A DNA stretch of 64,000 nt, taken from positions 124,001 to 188,000 of the forward strand of contig NZ_FOHV01000001.1 in assembly GCF_900111395.1 (NCBI RefSeq). Direction: 5' to 3'. The notes under the pieces were generated by a model. That model was not told the origin of the DNA. It made no database searches and was given only the letters and a program-made list of their open reading frames with translations. Each line of letters begins with the position of its first letter. Position 1 is the stretch's first letter. The translations under genes were made by a program, and so were the position numbers. Origin of the DNA: Thorsellia anophelis DSM 18579 (lineage in GTDB: Bacteria; Pseudomonadota; Gammaproteobacteria; Enterobacterales; Thorselliaceae). Positions 1 to 8,697 of the stretch are shown here, piece by piece.

Positions 1-1117
1 AAATTTACCAGGGACATACAGCATTGCTCTCCAAGTTAAAACTGAAAGAGGCTATGTTGCTACTTCTAATGCGATAGAGTTGAATGTTGGTATTGAGTCC
101 TCCTCTTATTTAGTTTGGAAAGATGATATTGATCGTGCTGAAATTGTAAGCGATATTTCAATTAGTGAAGAGGAAATTCTAGGACTTGCTTTTGATAAAA
201 AGTTGCAATTAGATTTTATTACAAAAGATTCAAATGGCCCAGTAGATATTCCCGATCCAAAATTGCTATGGCGTAAGCAAGGTACGAGTGATGATTTTAG
301 AGAGTTAAATAGGGCTGATGGAATTTATTATGCACTGAGTAAATTTAGAGATGCAACTCAATATGAATATTGGAGATTTCACATTATTGCTGATGAACGC
401 TTTGAAGATGAAAAGATTGAATTCATTGCTAAATCCGATCGCCATAATTTGGAAATAATTAGTAGTAACGTTGTATCAGCTCAGTTCGTAAAATCAGAAC
501 CAAGCATTCTAAACCCAGAAGAACTTATTTTTGAAATTTATCAAGTACAAGGACCCGGTTCAAGCTATGAAGGACCACCACTTCTTGTTTCAAGAAGTGG
601 TATTAAGGACAGTAGAGCGTTTAATTATCAAAGTCCTGAGCCAGTATATACGAATAGTTATTATGAGGTGGTGTTAAGACATCCTGATTCAACGACTGGA
701 GAACTGACTGATGTTACAGGAATGGTGGAACACAGCATTGAATGGGCATATGTCGATCCAGAATCTGGATTAGAAATTAGAGATTCAGAGAATGCTGTTT
801 TGTCTAGATGTAATGGATATCCAGTTTATGCAACGCAGATTACTAATTATGAAAATAATGATCTTGCCTTTGGTGCATTGTTATCAGAAGGAAAAGATGA
901 GTTATACAAAAATGAGCAGCAGTTAGCATTAATTGCCAAAATTAATTATAAACAAATACAAGACCCATCAAATGCTAAACAAGGGCGAGATAGGATTTGT
1001 TTTGGTCAAAAAGATGGTTTTTTCTACGCTGAAGATGGTTATATAGGATTTAGAGGAAATACAAGAGAAGAGCGTGTTGCTGCCGTAGAAAATCGCAGAG
1101 CAGGAGAGTGGAAATAA
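1..1117 (+). CDS. C-terminal part of a large surface/secreted protein (5' end outside window)
   Basis: The reading frame is open from the first bases of the window, so this is the 3' part of a longer gene; a TTG at 80 could be mistaken for a start but has no ribosome binding site and the frame continues upstream of it. About 371 residues are visible. The first residues (LPGTYSIALQVKTERGYVA) look like the last strands of an Ig-like beta-sandwich. The rest is acidic, lacks membrane segments and has few cysteines. The stop codon overlaps the next start (TAATG), so the genes are translationally coupled. I do not recognise the family. By position ahead of SinI-like genes it could be part of a SinH/intimin-type adhesin locus, but no beta-barrel is visible here. 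Confidence 0.7.
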   Translation, partial: NLPGTYSIALQVKTERGYVATSNAIELNVGIESSSYLVWKDDIDRAEIVSDISISEEEILGLAFDKKLQLDFITKDSNGPVDIPDPKLLWRKQGTSDDFRELNRADGIYYALSKFRDATQYEYWRFHIIADERFEDEKIEFIAKSDRHNLEIISSNVVSAQFVKSEPSILNPEELIFEIYQVQGPGSSYEGPPLLVSRSGIKDSRAFNYQSPEPVYTNSYYEVVLRHPDSTTGELTDVTGMVEHSIEWAYVDPESGLEIRDSENAVLSRCNGYPVYATQITNYENNDLAFGALLSEGKDELYKNEQQLALIAKINYKQIQDPSNAKQGRDRICFGQKDGFFYAEDGYIGFRGNTREERVAAVENRRAGEWK

Positions 1118-2343
1118 TGAAATATATGATGAAAAGATTGCATCAAAATATGAAATTAGGATGTATATCTAGGGCTTGTATACTGACATTTACTATTTCA
1201 ACGTTAACTACTTTGACTGCTTATGCAAATTTAGACCAAGCTTATCAGATAAGCAGTGGGGCAACTGGAGAGCTACTAGGATATGCGCCTGGCATAAGAA
1301 CTGCTATCACTGTAAATAACTTAGATGGTGAATTACGTGTGTGCTCTAAAGCAAAAGTTCACTATCAAGTTTTGGATGTAGATGGAGATTGGGATCGACC
1401 TTTTATGGAAAATAATCGCGAAGGCACCCAAAACTCGATTACTTGGTGGTTTGAATCTGCATCAGGTGAGCGAATTCAAGTTGATAAGCGTAGCTTAGGT
1501 ATAGATCCGGATTCAAGAGTTGATCAAACGGTAATCACTATACCAAAGTATGTTAAGGATGCCTTGGATGATAGCAATATAGTACCGGTTGAAGGTGGTG
1601 TATTATCATATGATATAAGACCTTATACACCTTTAGATTCTTCTCCGGATACATCTTCGCATCCATTGCAAGTTAAAGATTTCAGTCGAGCTTACTATCT
1701 AAGAATGGCTGAAATCCCTGGGTATTTTGAAGTGAGCGATATTAATGAGCCTCATGATTTACCAATTAAGTTTATTGAATTACAGGTAAGTGTACCTAAT
1801 CCTAATCCACTTTCTCCAGGTATTCTGATGCCAGGATTAACGATACCAAATGGGCATAGTTTTATAAAAGAAATCAATATATTACCAGCTAATCCAGAAG
1901 ATTGTGATGTTGAAGATGGGAGCTTCACTGTTAATATTTTGGATGATGAAGGAAAACCAATTGAAAATTATTTTACAGTAAATAATCGTTATACAGCAGC
2001 AGATGTAGAGCTAAATGGAAAGAAACTCAGACGGGAAGATTTGATTGACAGCCAATTAGTGTGGCGTCTATTTAAACCTGTTGAAGGAAGTAGTTGTGAT
2101 ATCCAAAATCCGCAAGACAGAGAAAAGTTAGAGTGTTTTATCTCAGAAACTTATACGGAAACAGATTTGTTTGATGAAGGTGGGAAAAGAGTCCAGCATC
2201 ATTTTAACGAATTAGGAGAGTTGGAATATAGTGAATTTTTCACACAAAGAAGTAATTTGGACGCTTCTGATAAATTACGATCAAAAGGTCCTAATTATAG
2301 TGAGCAAGGGTATTTTATTGGAGTATCTTTTTTGAGTAAGTAA
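1117..2343 (+). CDS. Exported protein of the SinI-like cluster
   Basis: This 408-residue protein has a signal peptide with a hydrophobic core (ILTFTISTLTTLTAYA) and a likely cleavage site after AYA, so it is probably exported. The ATG at 1117 overlaps the upstream stop and follows GGAG; a GTG at 1108 is a possible longer start. The body is beta-rich by composition and includes a DVDGDWD acidic segment. Its last 40 residues, FFTQRSNLDAS then GPNYSEQG and a final hydrophobic strand, match the C-termini of the two SinI-family proteins encoded next. The same ending in three neighbours suggests a shared terminal domain used for secretion, assembly or partner binding. The exact role is unknown. Confidence 0.75.
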   Translation: MKYMMKRLHQNMKLGCISRACILTFTISTLTTLTAYANLDQAYQISSGATGELLGYAPGIRTAITVNNLDGELRVCSKAKVHYQVLDVDGDWDRPFMENNREGTQNSITWWFESASGERIQVDKRSLGIDPDSRVDQTVITIPKYVKDALDDSNIVPVEGGVLSYDIRPYTPLDSSPDTSSHPLQVKDFSRAYYLRMAEIPGYFEVSDINEPHDLPIKFIELQVSVPNPNPLSPGILMPGLTIPNGHSFIKEINILPANPEDCDVEDGSFTVNILDDEGKPIENYFTVNNRYTAADVELNGKKLRREDLIDSQLVWRLFKPVEGSSCDIQNPQDREKLECFISETYTETDLFDEGGKRVQHHFNELGELEYSEFFTQRSNLDASDKLRSKGPNYSEQGYFIGVSFLSK

Positions 2344-2407
2344 GAAAAGGAATTTTCTTATATGTTTAGTTTGTTATTAGTTTGTTATTAATTCATGGAA
2401 GGAAAAT

Positions 2408-3508
2408 ATGAAAAATAAATTTTTGAAAACGGCTTTATCTGTATCACTAGTATCTATATTTTTTTCATCAACAGCTTTTGCTAAGGAGCATACATTTGTT
2501 GTTGAAAAAACGATAAAAGGTTACTACCCTTCATTCGATTCAGTCGGTTCAACGATAATTGCGGGTGAGACTTCAGGTTTAAGGGTTGGTGATATTGTTG
2601 CTGTTCCATCAGATGTGTTTGATGAGCAATTTTTTGCCCAGCTTGATCGTGATGGGGATCCAGCTTTATTGCCTAATAGTGGAAAAAATTATGATTTAGC
2701 TTGGTGGAAAGTAACACCAAAAGAGGGATATAAATGGTCTGATGATACTACCGGCGTTGGGACTAACGTAACGAATTGGTCGCATGTTGATGCGGAGTTA
2801 ATCAATCCAGCAACCTATCTTGATATTCCTCAAGTCTCAACATCTAAAGCGTTAAGGGTACCACCAGTTAAGCCTAATCAAAGGATTGCATTTAGTATGA
2901 CGCCAGAAACAGATTTTGGTGATCCTGCAAAGGGTAGCGCATTATATGCACCAGATCTAAATTTCTTCTGGGGAAATACTAATCCAGATCAAACACCAGG
3001 TAATCCTGATCCTGGAACAGAAAATCCAGAAAATCCAAATCCTCCTGGAGATGGTGGTAACCCTGAAGGACCAAATGAAGGCGGTGGTGGTGGTGAAATC
3101 GGAGGCAGTGAAATCGGTGATGCAATTGTCCGTATTTACATAGATAGAAATGGAAATGGTATCTTGGATTTAGGCGTAGATGAATTGTTAACAGATCATC
3201 CAACCGTAGATACAACTTATATAGCTGACATTCAAATTGTTACTGAAGTTGATGGTGAGCCTGTGTTGAGAGAACTTGAAGAACATGAAAAACAAACTAT
3301 CCAATGGCATATAACGAACGGTGATGAAACTGTATCTTATGCCTTAAATGATGGCTCAAATAGGGTTTCAGATACTTATGCATTTATGACACAAACAAGT
3401 AATAGTGATGCTCATCCAACAATGCAATCTTTGCCAGACCACTATTCAGAGCAAGGAACAACCATTTCAATTTCATTCTCATTTGATGCAGATGAAGTGG
3501 CAGAATAA
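2408..3508 (+). CDS. SinI family autotransporter-associated protein (copy 1)
   Basis: The 366-residue product begins with a clear signal peptide (cleavage after STAFA). It contains the SinI-type N-terminal region (TIKGYYPSFDSVGSTIIAGE, then VGDIVAVPSD). A Pro/Asn/Gly-rich linker follows at about residues 196-235, and then a C-terminal domain with an acidic DRNGNGILDLG loop that resembles a calcium-binding turn. It ends in the cluster motif FMTQTSN...HYSEQG. SinI proteins are encoded beside the intimin-like adhesin SinH in Salmonella; their function is not well established. The start follows GGAAGG. A close paralogue follows 66 bases downstream, so this looks like a tandem duplication within one transcription unit. 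Confidence 0.8.
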   Translation: MKNKFLKTALSVSLVSIFFSSTAFAKEHTFVVEKTIKGYYPSFDSVGSTIIAGETSGLRVGDIVAVPSDVFDEQFFAQLDRDGDPALLPNSGKNYDLAWWKVTPKEGYKWSDDTTGVGTNVTNWSHVDAELINPATYLDIPQVSTSKALRVPPVKPNQRIAFSMTPETDFGDPAKGSALYAPDLNFFWGNTNPDQTPGNPDPGTENPENPNPPGDGGNPEGPNEGGGGGEIGGSEIGDAIVRIYIDRNGNGILDLGVDELLTDHPTVDTTYIADIQIVTEVDGEPVLRELEEHEKQTIQWHITNGDETVSYALNDGSNRVSDTYAFMTQTSNSDAHPTMQSLPDHYSEQGTTISISFSFDADEVAE

Positions 3509-3522
3509 CTCATAATTACAAA

Positions 3523-3549
3523 GCGTATTGGTTCTAATAATCAATACGC
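3523..3549 (+). terminator. Hairpin between the two sinI-like genes
   Basis: GCGTATTG (3523-3530) pairs perfectly with CAATACGC (3542-3549) around an 11-base AT-rich loop. There is no T-run after it, so it may set the mRNA ratio between the two paralogues or act as a processing site rather than a full terminator. Confidence 0.4.
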
Positions 3550-3574
3550 ACAATATTAAAGTTAAGGAAATAAT

Positions 3575-4639
3575 ATGAAAAGAACTTATTTTAAACCGTT
3601 AGCTATTGCATTGAGTATAGCTACCATGTTGTCATCTACATTTGTCTTTGCTGAACCTATTAATGCAAGTTCTGCTAAAACAAAATCAATTAAAGGATAC
3701 TATCCTTCATTAGACTCAGTGGGTACAACAATTATTACAGGTGAACCTGGTGATATTCAAGTTGGTGATGTTATTGCAATACCGACAGATGATAAAGGTA
3801 GTCAATTTTTTAACTTGCTTGATAGAGATACCGATCCGCAATTGATAGCTGGAGAATATAGTGTTGTGTGGTGGTCAGCAAAGCCTAAAGAGGGATATAA
3901 ATGGGCTGATGAAAGCGGAGAAGGAATTGCTGTCACTTCATGGGATCATATTGATGCGACTAAAATTAATGAAGCTAACTATATAAGCGTACCAAGCATT
4001 TCCACATCAAAAGCGCTTCAAATTCCAGGTAACATTGGTGGCTCAAGAATTGCATTTAGTATTACACCTGAAACGGAGTTTGGTGATCCAGTTCAAGGGC
4101 AGGCACTATATGCTGCTGATATTAATTTTTTCTGGAGTAATACAAACCCAGATCAAAAACCAGGTATGCCAGGACCAGGTGAATCTAATCCTGATTTACC
4201 AGGTGGTAATGGACTCGATCCTGAAAATAATGGACCAAATCCAGATGGTGGTGGTAACACAATTGATGGCAGTAAATCATACGCTGCTTTGATTTATGAA
4301 GATGTAGATGGTAATGGTGTTTATACTCCTGATGTTGATATTTTATTAACAGAAGAACCAACAGTTAATACTCAATATGTTGTAGATATTCGTATTTATA
4401 CTGACCAAGAAGAAACAGGATTCAGAGGGTTAACACCTGCAGAACAAGAATCGATTGTATGGGATTTTTACAATGGTGAAAATAAAATCAACGACGCAGG
4501 TGAGGGACTTGGAAGCTTTGCATTCAAAACGCAAGTGACTAATGATGATGCTAATGATATTTTAAAAGCGACGCCTCCAAATTTTTCACAGCAAGGATTA
4601 AGTTTACAAGTCAATTTCACGTATAATGATGAACAATAG
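3575..4639 (+). CDS. SinI family autotransporter-associated protein (copy 2)
   Basis: This 354-residue paralogue of the preceding gene has the same layout: signal peptide (cleavage near FVFA), SinI region (SIKGYYPSLDSVGTTIITGE, VGDVIAIPTD), a Pro/Gly/Asn-rich linker at about 190-230, an acidic DVDGNGVYTPD loop, and the terminal motif FKTQVTN...NFSQQG. The two copies agree along most of their length but differ in the linker and in many surface positions, so the duplication is not recent. A good ribosome binding site (AAGGAA) precedes the ATG. An intrinsic terminator follows the stop, closing the cluster. Likely exported to the periplasm or cell surface. Confidence 0.8.
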   Translation: MKRTYFKPLAIALSIATMLSSTFVFAEPINASSAKTKSIKGYYPSLDSVGTTIITGEPGDIQVGDVIAIPTDDKGSQFFNLLDRDTDPQLIAGEYSVVWWSAKPKEGYKWADESGEGIAVTSWDHIDATKINEANYISVPSISTSKALQIPGNIGGSRIAFSITPETEFGDPVQGQALYAADINFFWSNTNPDQKPGMPGPGESNPDLPGGNGLDPENNGPNPDGGGNTIDGSKSYAALIYEDVDGNGVYTPDVDILLTEEPTVNTQYVVDIRIYTDQEETGFRGLTPAEQESIVWDFYNGENKINDAGEGLGSFAFKTQVTNDDANDILKATPPNFSQQGLSLQVNFTYNDEQ

Positions 4640-4667
4640 TCACAGATAAGTAAATTAATAAGATAAT

Positions 4668-4707
4668 AAAATGTCCTTTTGGAGTAATCTAGAAGGGCAT
4701 TTTTTTT
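4668..4707 (+). terminator. Rho-independent terminator of the sinI-like cluster
   Basis: AAATGTCCTTTT pairs with AGAAGGGCATTT (with G-T wobbles) around a short loop and is followed by a run of T. It lies about 30 bases after the last stop codon. Confidence 0.8.
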
Positions 4708-4780
4708 GGTAATTTTTAAGTTATACAAGTGTAACATCTTGTTAGAAAATAGAGTATTTGTTTTTTTATTTATCGATTTC

Positions 4781-5288
4781 GCCTTATATATCCATCCTTC
4801 AGGACGGGGATATAAGGCGTAACAACGTAGTCGTTATTTTTGTTTTTTCTATATTATTCAATGTTTTGCTTGGTAATCGTTCTTGGAGAGCCACCGCAAC
4901 TATCAGGATTAAATAAAGCGATATTAGATCAATTATGGTTTGAGATTAAAAGGCAACTTTACTATCAATTAGCTTGGCAAGAAGGATATTTAATAGATCT
5001 GCTCCTAAAAATACCAGTTGAACATGTCCCTGCTACTTTCATATATCTAAAGAGAATCGTTTAACAGAAGCTCATTTCAAATGAGTTGAATAAGGATTTG
5101 AAGAAAATGCTGAAAAGTTGTTAGAGAGATCAATGTATTCAGGGCAATACATGCCTGATTAGCTTGTTAAATGAATTCCAAAGTACCTGTTTCTGGGTAG
5201 GAGTCAACAAAAAGAACCCACCTAAGCGAGTTTAATAAACTAATCGGAGTAGGAATTCCCATCCTTTAGAAAGGAGAAAATGTCAAAT
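4781..5288 (+). mobile_element. Decayed IS200/IS605-type element with tnpB 3' remnant
   Basis: The left side is a 38-base hairpin (4781-4818, GCCTTATAT ... ATATAAGGC with a TTCA loop) of the kind found at IS200/IS605 left ends. From about 4890 a frame reads SGLNKAILDQLWFEIKRQ, typical of the TnpB RuvC-side region. A frameshift near 5045 moves to ENRLTEAHFK, then a stop where TnpB has a zinc-ribbon cysteine, VE, a second stop at the next cysteine, and GFEENAE. The right side (5256-5286) keeps the RE hairpin CCTTTAGAAAGG followed by ATGTCAA. Most of the N-terminal half of tnpB is missing and no tnpA is present. The element is inactive; a 74-codon open frame at 4840-5064 is part of it, not a gene. 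Confidence 0.75.
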
Positions 5289-5441
5289 CCTAGCCTAAAG
5301 TGATAAAAATATAGATAAACTACACTTTGTCTTAGGATAAACTGTGTTAAACTGATAGGTAGGCAAAGAGATAGATTGCTATTTTATAATTAGTCTATCG
5401 TAACAGATACTTAATTTTATTAACTTCATGTTGGAGGCTAC

Positions 5442-5879
5442 ATGATCTGGGAATATTTATTAATTGGTGCAGCAGCTGGCTTGGTTTTAGGTTTTATTTT
5501 AGGGCGTATCAGTAAAAAATCTCCTGATGCAGAAATTTTGCGTAAAGAGCTAGACAAAACACGATCTGAGCTTGAAACTTATAAGCAAGAAATGATAGCT
5601 CACTTTTCAAATAGCTCAGATATTTTAGATAAAATGGCTAGAGATTATCGTCAATTATATGATTGGATGGCAAAAAGCTCAAAACATCTAATTTCTAATA
5701 CAGATATTAAAAATACTCCCTTTCCTAAACTACAGCAATCGCCAAATAATGATACTGTAGGGACTACAAAACCTACTTATGATGCACCTCCAAGGGATTA
5801 TTCTGATGGTTCATCCGGTTTATTTAATAAGGGACTAGATTCCGAAGAAAAAGTTTCTCCATCAAATAACACCAAATAA
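5442..5879 (+). CDS. zapG: ZapG/YhcB family inner-membrane cell-envelope protein
   Basis: The 145-residue product has one N-terminal membrane segment (residues about 3-22, ending GFILGR) followed by a coiled coil (SPDAEILRKELDKTRSELET) and a polar, probably disordered tail. This is the layout of YhcB/ZapG (DUF1043), a single-pass protein tied to divisome and envelope growth in enterobacteria. The family core AHFSNSSDILDKMARDYRQL is well conserved. GGAGG lies just upstream of the ATG. It stands alone, convergent with yidA. The C-terminal tail is species-specific. Confidence 0.88.
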   Translation: MIWEYLLIGAAAGLVLGFILGRISKKSPDAEILRKELDKTRSELETYKQEMIAHFSNSSDILDKMARDYRQLYDWMAKSSKHLISNTDIKNTPFPKLQQSPNNDTVGTTKPTYDAPPRDYSDGSSGLFNKGLDSEEKVSPSNNTK

Positions 5880-5894
5880 TTGAGCATGATGAGT

Positions 5895-5949
5895 ATTTAT
5901 GCCTAATGTATTCCTTGAGTTATTAACTATTGGAAAGCTAGGCATAAAT
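5895..5949. terminator. Inverted repeat between convergent zapG and yidA
   Basis: ATTTATGCCTA (5895-5905) is perfectly repeated in inverse at 5939-5949. Four further bases inside can pair (TTCC/GGAA). Its position between two convergent genes fits a bidirectional terminator, although there is no strong T-run. Confidence 0.4.
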
Positions 5950-6012
5950 TTAATGATGATAAACAATTTGTGAGATTAGTTTGGCTTTTTAAATATTCAA
6001 ACCTTCTTAATG

Positions 6013-6837
6013 CTATGCTAAAGCCCATTTTCTAATTGCGTTTGCTACACCATTATTGTCATGATGATCTGTTAAGGCATCTGCAATATCCTTAAGTTCG
6101 TCTATCGCGTTTTCCATAGCGATACCAAAACCAGCATAGCTAATCATAGAAATATCGTTACCTTGATCTCCAATTGCCATCACGTTCTCTTGTGCTATAT
6201 TTAATTTATTAGCTAGTGATTTTAATGCTGCGCCTTTGTCTACATTTTTTGCAATAATTTCTAAGAAATTAGGTGAGCTTTTAATCACATTAAATTGTTC
6301 ATAAATAGATTTTGGCAGTTTTGCGATTGCATTATCTAAAATATCTTGCTCGTCAACCATCATCATCTTTGGAAAGCGCATTGACTTAGGCATTTCTTCA
6401 CGAGTTCTAAATTTTAATGGAATACCTGTTAACCAAGATTCTAAAACAGTATATTTCCCAATGTCTCTATTTGCAGTATATACACTATTTTGGTCGAAAA
6501 CTTGAAAGTGAACCCCTAACTCTCGTGCTAATGTTTCAAGATAATAATAATCATCAATATTGAGTGTATTTTCTAAAATCACCTCACCAGAGTTAGGAGT
6601 CATAATTAAAGCTCCATTACAGACAATTACATAATCTGAATCACTCATCATATTAAGCTGTTTAGTAAACTTCTGAGTTCCAATAAATGGTCTGCCAGTT
6701 ACCAATACAACCTTAATACCCTGCTCTTTTGCTTCATTTATGGCTTGTATATTATCGTCTGAGAGTTCATGTGAAGAGTTTAATAATGTGCCATCAAGAT
6801 CTAAGGCGATTAATTTAATGTGTTTTTTAATGTTCAT
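6013..6837 (-). CDS. yidA: Cof-type HAD-IIB sugar phosphatase YidA
   Basis: The 274-residue protein shows the HAD motifs in order: motif I ALDLDGTLL (nucleophile DxD) near residue 13, motif II VVLVTGRP, a Lys within the cap/core junction (IAKNVDKGAALKSLA), and motif IV AIGDQGNDISMI. Length and sequence (YTANRDIGKYTVLESW, FLEI) match E. coli YidA (about 270 residues), a cytoplasmic phosphatase of small sugar phosphates. The Cof-type cap domain sits at about residues 90-190. It lies downstream of a LysR gene on the same strand with a 114-base gap, so the two may or may not be co-transcribed. Confidence 0.88.
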   Translation of the reverse strand: MNIKKHIKLIALDLDGTLLNSSHELSDDNIQAINEAKEQGIKVVLVTGRPFIGTQKFTKQLNMMSDSDYVIVCNGALIMTPNSGEVILENTLNIDDYYYLETLARELGVHFQVFDQNSVYTANRDIGKYTVLESWLTGIPLKFRTREEMPKSMRFPKMMMVDEQDILDNAIAKLPKSIYEQFNVIKSSPNFLEIIAKNVDKGAALKSLANKLNIAQENVMAIGDQGNDISMISYAGFGIAMENAIDELKDIADALTDHHDNNGVANAIRKWALA

Positions 6838-6951
6838 CTATTGTTGTAAGCATACCTGTTTCTCAAACAGGTTAGGGATAGCAGCCTAAACTTACTCTCC
6901 TTTTTTGTCTAAGCTATCATTCAAATTACTAGAGTATATTGCATCCTTATA

Positions 6952-7872
6952 TTAAATTATCTCTTCAGACAATTTTAATTTTATCGCTTGCCTTAACCAT
7001 GAACGTAAAGGGTCTTCATGTGTTCTTTCATGCCAAATTTGCATCATTTCAACTGGTTTAACTTCAATAGGTAAAGGATAATAGATTAATTCTGGATTCG
7101 CATCTGTAACTAACGTTGCTATTGATTTAAGACAAGTTACTAGAAAATCATTGTGACGAACTATTTCTATAGTAGATAAAAAGCTTGATACACCAGCAAT
7201 AATATTTCTTTTTTGATTGTGTTTTGCAAGTTCCTTGTCAATTAAACTGAATAAATCACCATTTAACGTTGTTACAATATGTTTTGATGATAAATAATTA
7301 TCTAAAGTTAATTCACCCTTAATTTCGGGGTTATTTTTTCGGCACAGTACAACGAAAGGTTCTTCAAACAATTTTTGTTGACGAAATGTATCGGGAAGAT
7401 TTTTATAGAACCCTGCAATTGCAAGATCGCACTCTCCATTTTCTAATTCATTTTTAGGCAGTTTTCCTTGGGTATTACGGGTGATTATTGTGATATTAGG
7501 TGCCTTTTCTTGTAACATGTAGAGAAGTGAGGGAAGTAATTTTTGCTCCATATAATCTGTTGTGTATAGCACTATTTTCTCATGCCTAGTTAAAAAGTCT
7601 TTTTCAAATATTTCTTGATAAAATATATCTAAATGATGAATTAATTTAGTTACTTTGGGGGCTAGAAGGTGCGCTTTAGGAGTAGGGGTTAATCCTTTTG
7701 ATGATTTAATAAACAATGGATCTTTCCACTCTTGCCGCAATTTATTTAACTTATGGGCAAGACCAGGTTGACTTATCATTAAGCGTTCAGCTGCACGTGA
7801 TGCATTTTTCTCTTGATAGAGAATATAAAAAATGTATAGGAGGTGTGGATCAAACCGTGCTAAATTTATCAT
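6952..7872 (-). CDS. LysR-family transcriptional regulator
   Basis: The 306-residue product has the winged-helix DNA-binding domain at residues 5-65 (FYILYQEKNASRAAERLMIS with QPGLAHKLNKLR as recognition helix) and a substrate-binding-like effector domain from about residue 93 (KIVLYTTDYMEQKLLPSLL). It is transcribed divergently from rpiA across a 160-base gap, and could control it or itself, but sugar-isomerase control by LysR proteins is not a general rule. It does not look like ArgP, which is the regulator near rpiA in E. coli: the effector domain is more like the NodD/LeuO-type group. Target and ligand are unknown. Confidence 0.8.
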   Translation of the reverse strand: MINLARFDPHLLYIFYILYQEKNASRAAERLMISQPGLAHKLNKLRQEWKDPLFIKSSKGLTPTPKAHLLAPKVTKLIHHLDIFYQEIFEKDFLTRHEKIVLYTTDYMEQKLLPSLLYMLQEKAPNITIITRNTQGKLPKNELENGECDLAIAGFYKNLPDTFRQQKLFEEPFVVLCRKNNPEIKGELTLDNYLSSKHIVTTLNGDLFSLIDKELAKHNQKRNIIAGVSSFLSTIEIVRHNDFLVTCLKSIATLVTDANPELIYYPLPIEVKPVEMMQIWHERTHEDPLRSWLRQAIKLKLSEEII

Positions 7873-8034
7873 AGGGCTATATTAGAAGATATTTGAATTC
7901 AATGTCAATGCTAGTTAACGAATGTTTCTTGTTGATTGACACTCATTGGCTTTATGGCTATTTTAGAAAAATTGGTGTAAGGTTAATACTATCAATGAAT
8001 GATATTAATGGGCGATTTATAGACGGGGTATTTT

Positions 8035-8697
8035 ATGACACAAGAAGAATTAAAAAAAGCCGTAGGTTATGCAGCGCTTGACTATATTAAACCTGGCATG
8101 ATTGTTGGAGTCGGGACAGGTAGTACGGCAGCTTATTTTATAGATGCTCTAGCTACCATTAAAGAGGATGTAGTGGGAACAGTATCGAGTTCGATAGCTT
8201 CGACAGAAAAACTACAGCGCCTAGGCATCCCAGTATTTGATTGCAATGAAGTTGATGGTGTTGATGTTTATGTCGATGGTGCGGATGAGATTAACCCGTC
8301 ATTGCAAATGATCAAAGGTGGGGGAGCTGCATTGACTCGAGAAAAAATTATCGCTGCAATGGCAAAAAAATTTGTTTGTATAGTTGATGGTTCAAAAAAA
8401 GTGGATATTTTAGGAAAATTCCCGCTTCCGATAGAAGTGATACCTATGGCTCGTGCTTATGTTGCAAGGCAACTTGTTAGCTTAGGTGGCACACCTATCT
8501 ATCGACAAGGTGTTAAAACAGACAATGGTAATGTCATTATTGATGTACACAATTTATCCATACTTAATCCAATAGAGCTCGAAGATCAGATTAATCGAAT
8601 TGCGGGTGTAGTCACAGTGGGGTTATTCTCCCATAGAGGGGCTGATATTGCTTTAGTAGGGACGACGGATGGTGTACAAACCATTACATTAAAATGA
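8035..8697 (+). CDS. rpiA: Ribose-5-phosphate isomerase A
   Basis: RpiA interconverts ribose 5-phosphate and ribulose 5-phosphate in the pentose phosphate pathway. The 220-residue length equals the enterobacterial enzyme. The phosphate-binding loop [11 protein letters not shown] begins at residue 25. The catalytic set aligns at the same numbers as in E. coli: D81 and D84 in DGADE, K94 in the KGGG turn, and E103 in the TREK segment. The gene overlaps ubiC by four bases (ATGA), indicating translational coupling. The upstream ribosome binding site is GGGG, eight bases before the ATG. Confidence 0.95.
   Translation: MTQEELKKAVGYAALDYIKPGMIVGVGTGSTAAYFIDALATIKEDVVGTVSSSIASTEKLQRLGIPVFDCNEVDGVDVYVDGADEINPSLQMIKGGGAALTREKIIAAMAKKFVCIVDGSKKVDILGKFPLPIEVIPMARAYVARQLVSLGGTPIYRQGVKTDNGNVIIDVHNLSILNPIELEDQINRIAGVVTVGLFSHRGADIALVGTTDGVQTITLK

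Noticed and set aside
2979-3215. 78-codon antisense frame in the first sinI-like gene
   Set aside because: It is antisense to the repetitive Pro/Gly/Asn linker; low-complexity His/Leu text is a shadow of that repeat.
4840-5064. 74-codon open frame as a gene
   Set aside because: It is the remaining open part of a broken tnpB; family text continues in another frame with stops at the cysteine positions, and there is no ribosome site.
6855-6871. CCTGTTT/AAACAGG hairpin between the LysR gene and yidA as a terminator
   Set aside because: The stem is only 7 bp with no T-run on either strand, so evidence is too weak.
7893-8081. 62-codon open frame upstream of rpiA
   Set aside because: It overlaps the well-supported rpiA start in another frame and has no recognisable features.
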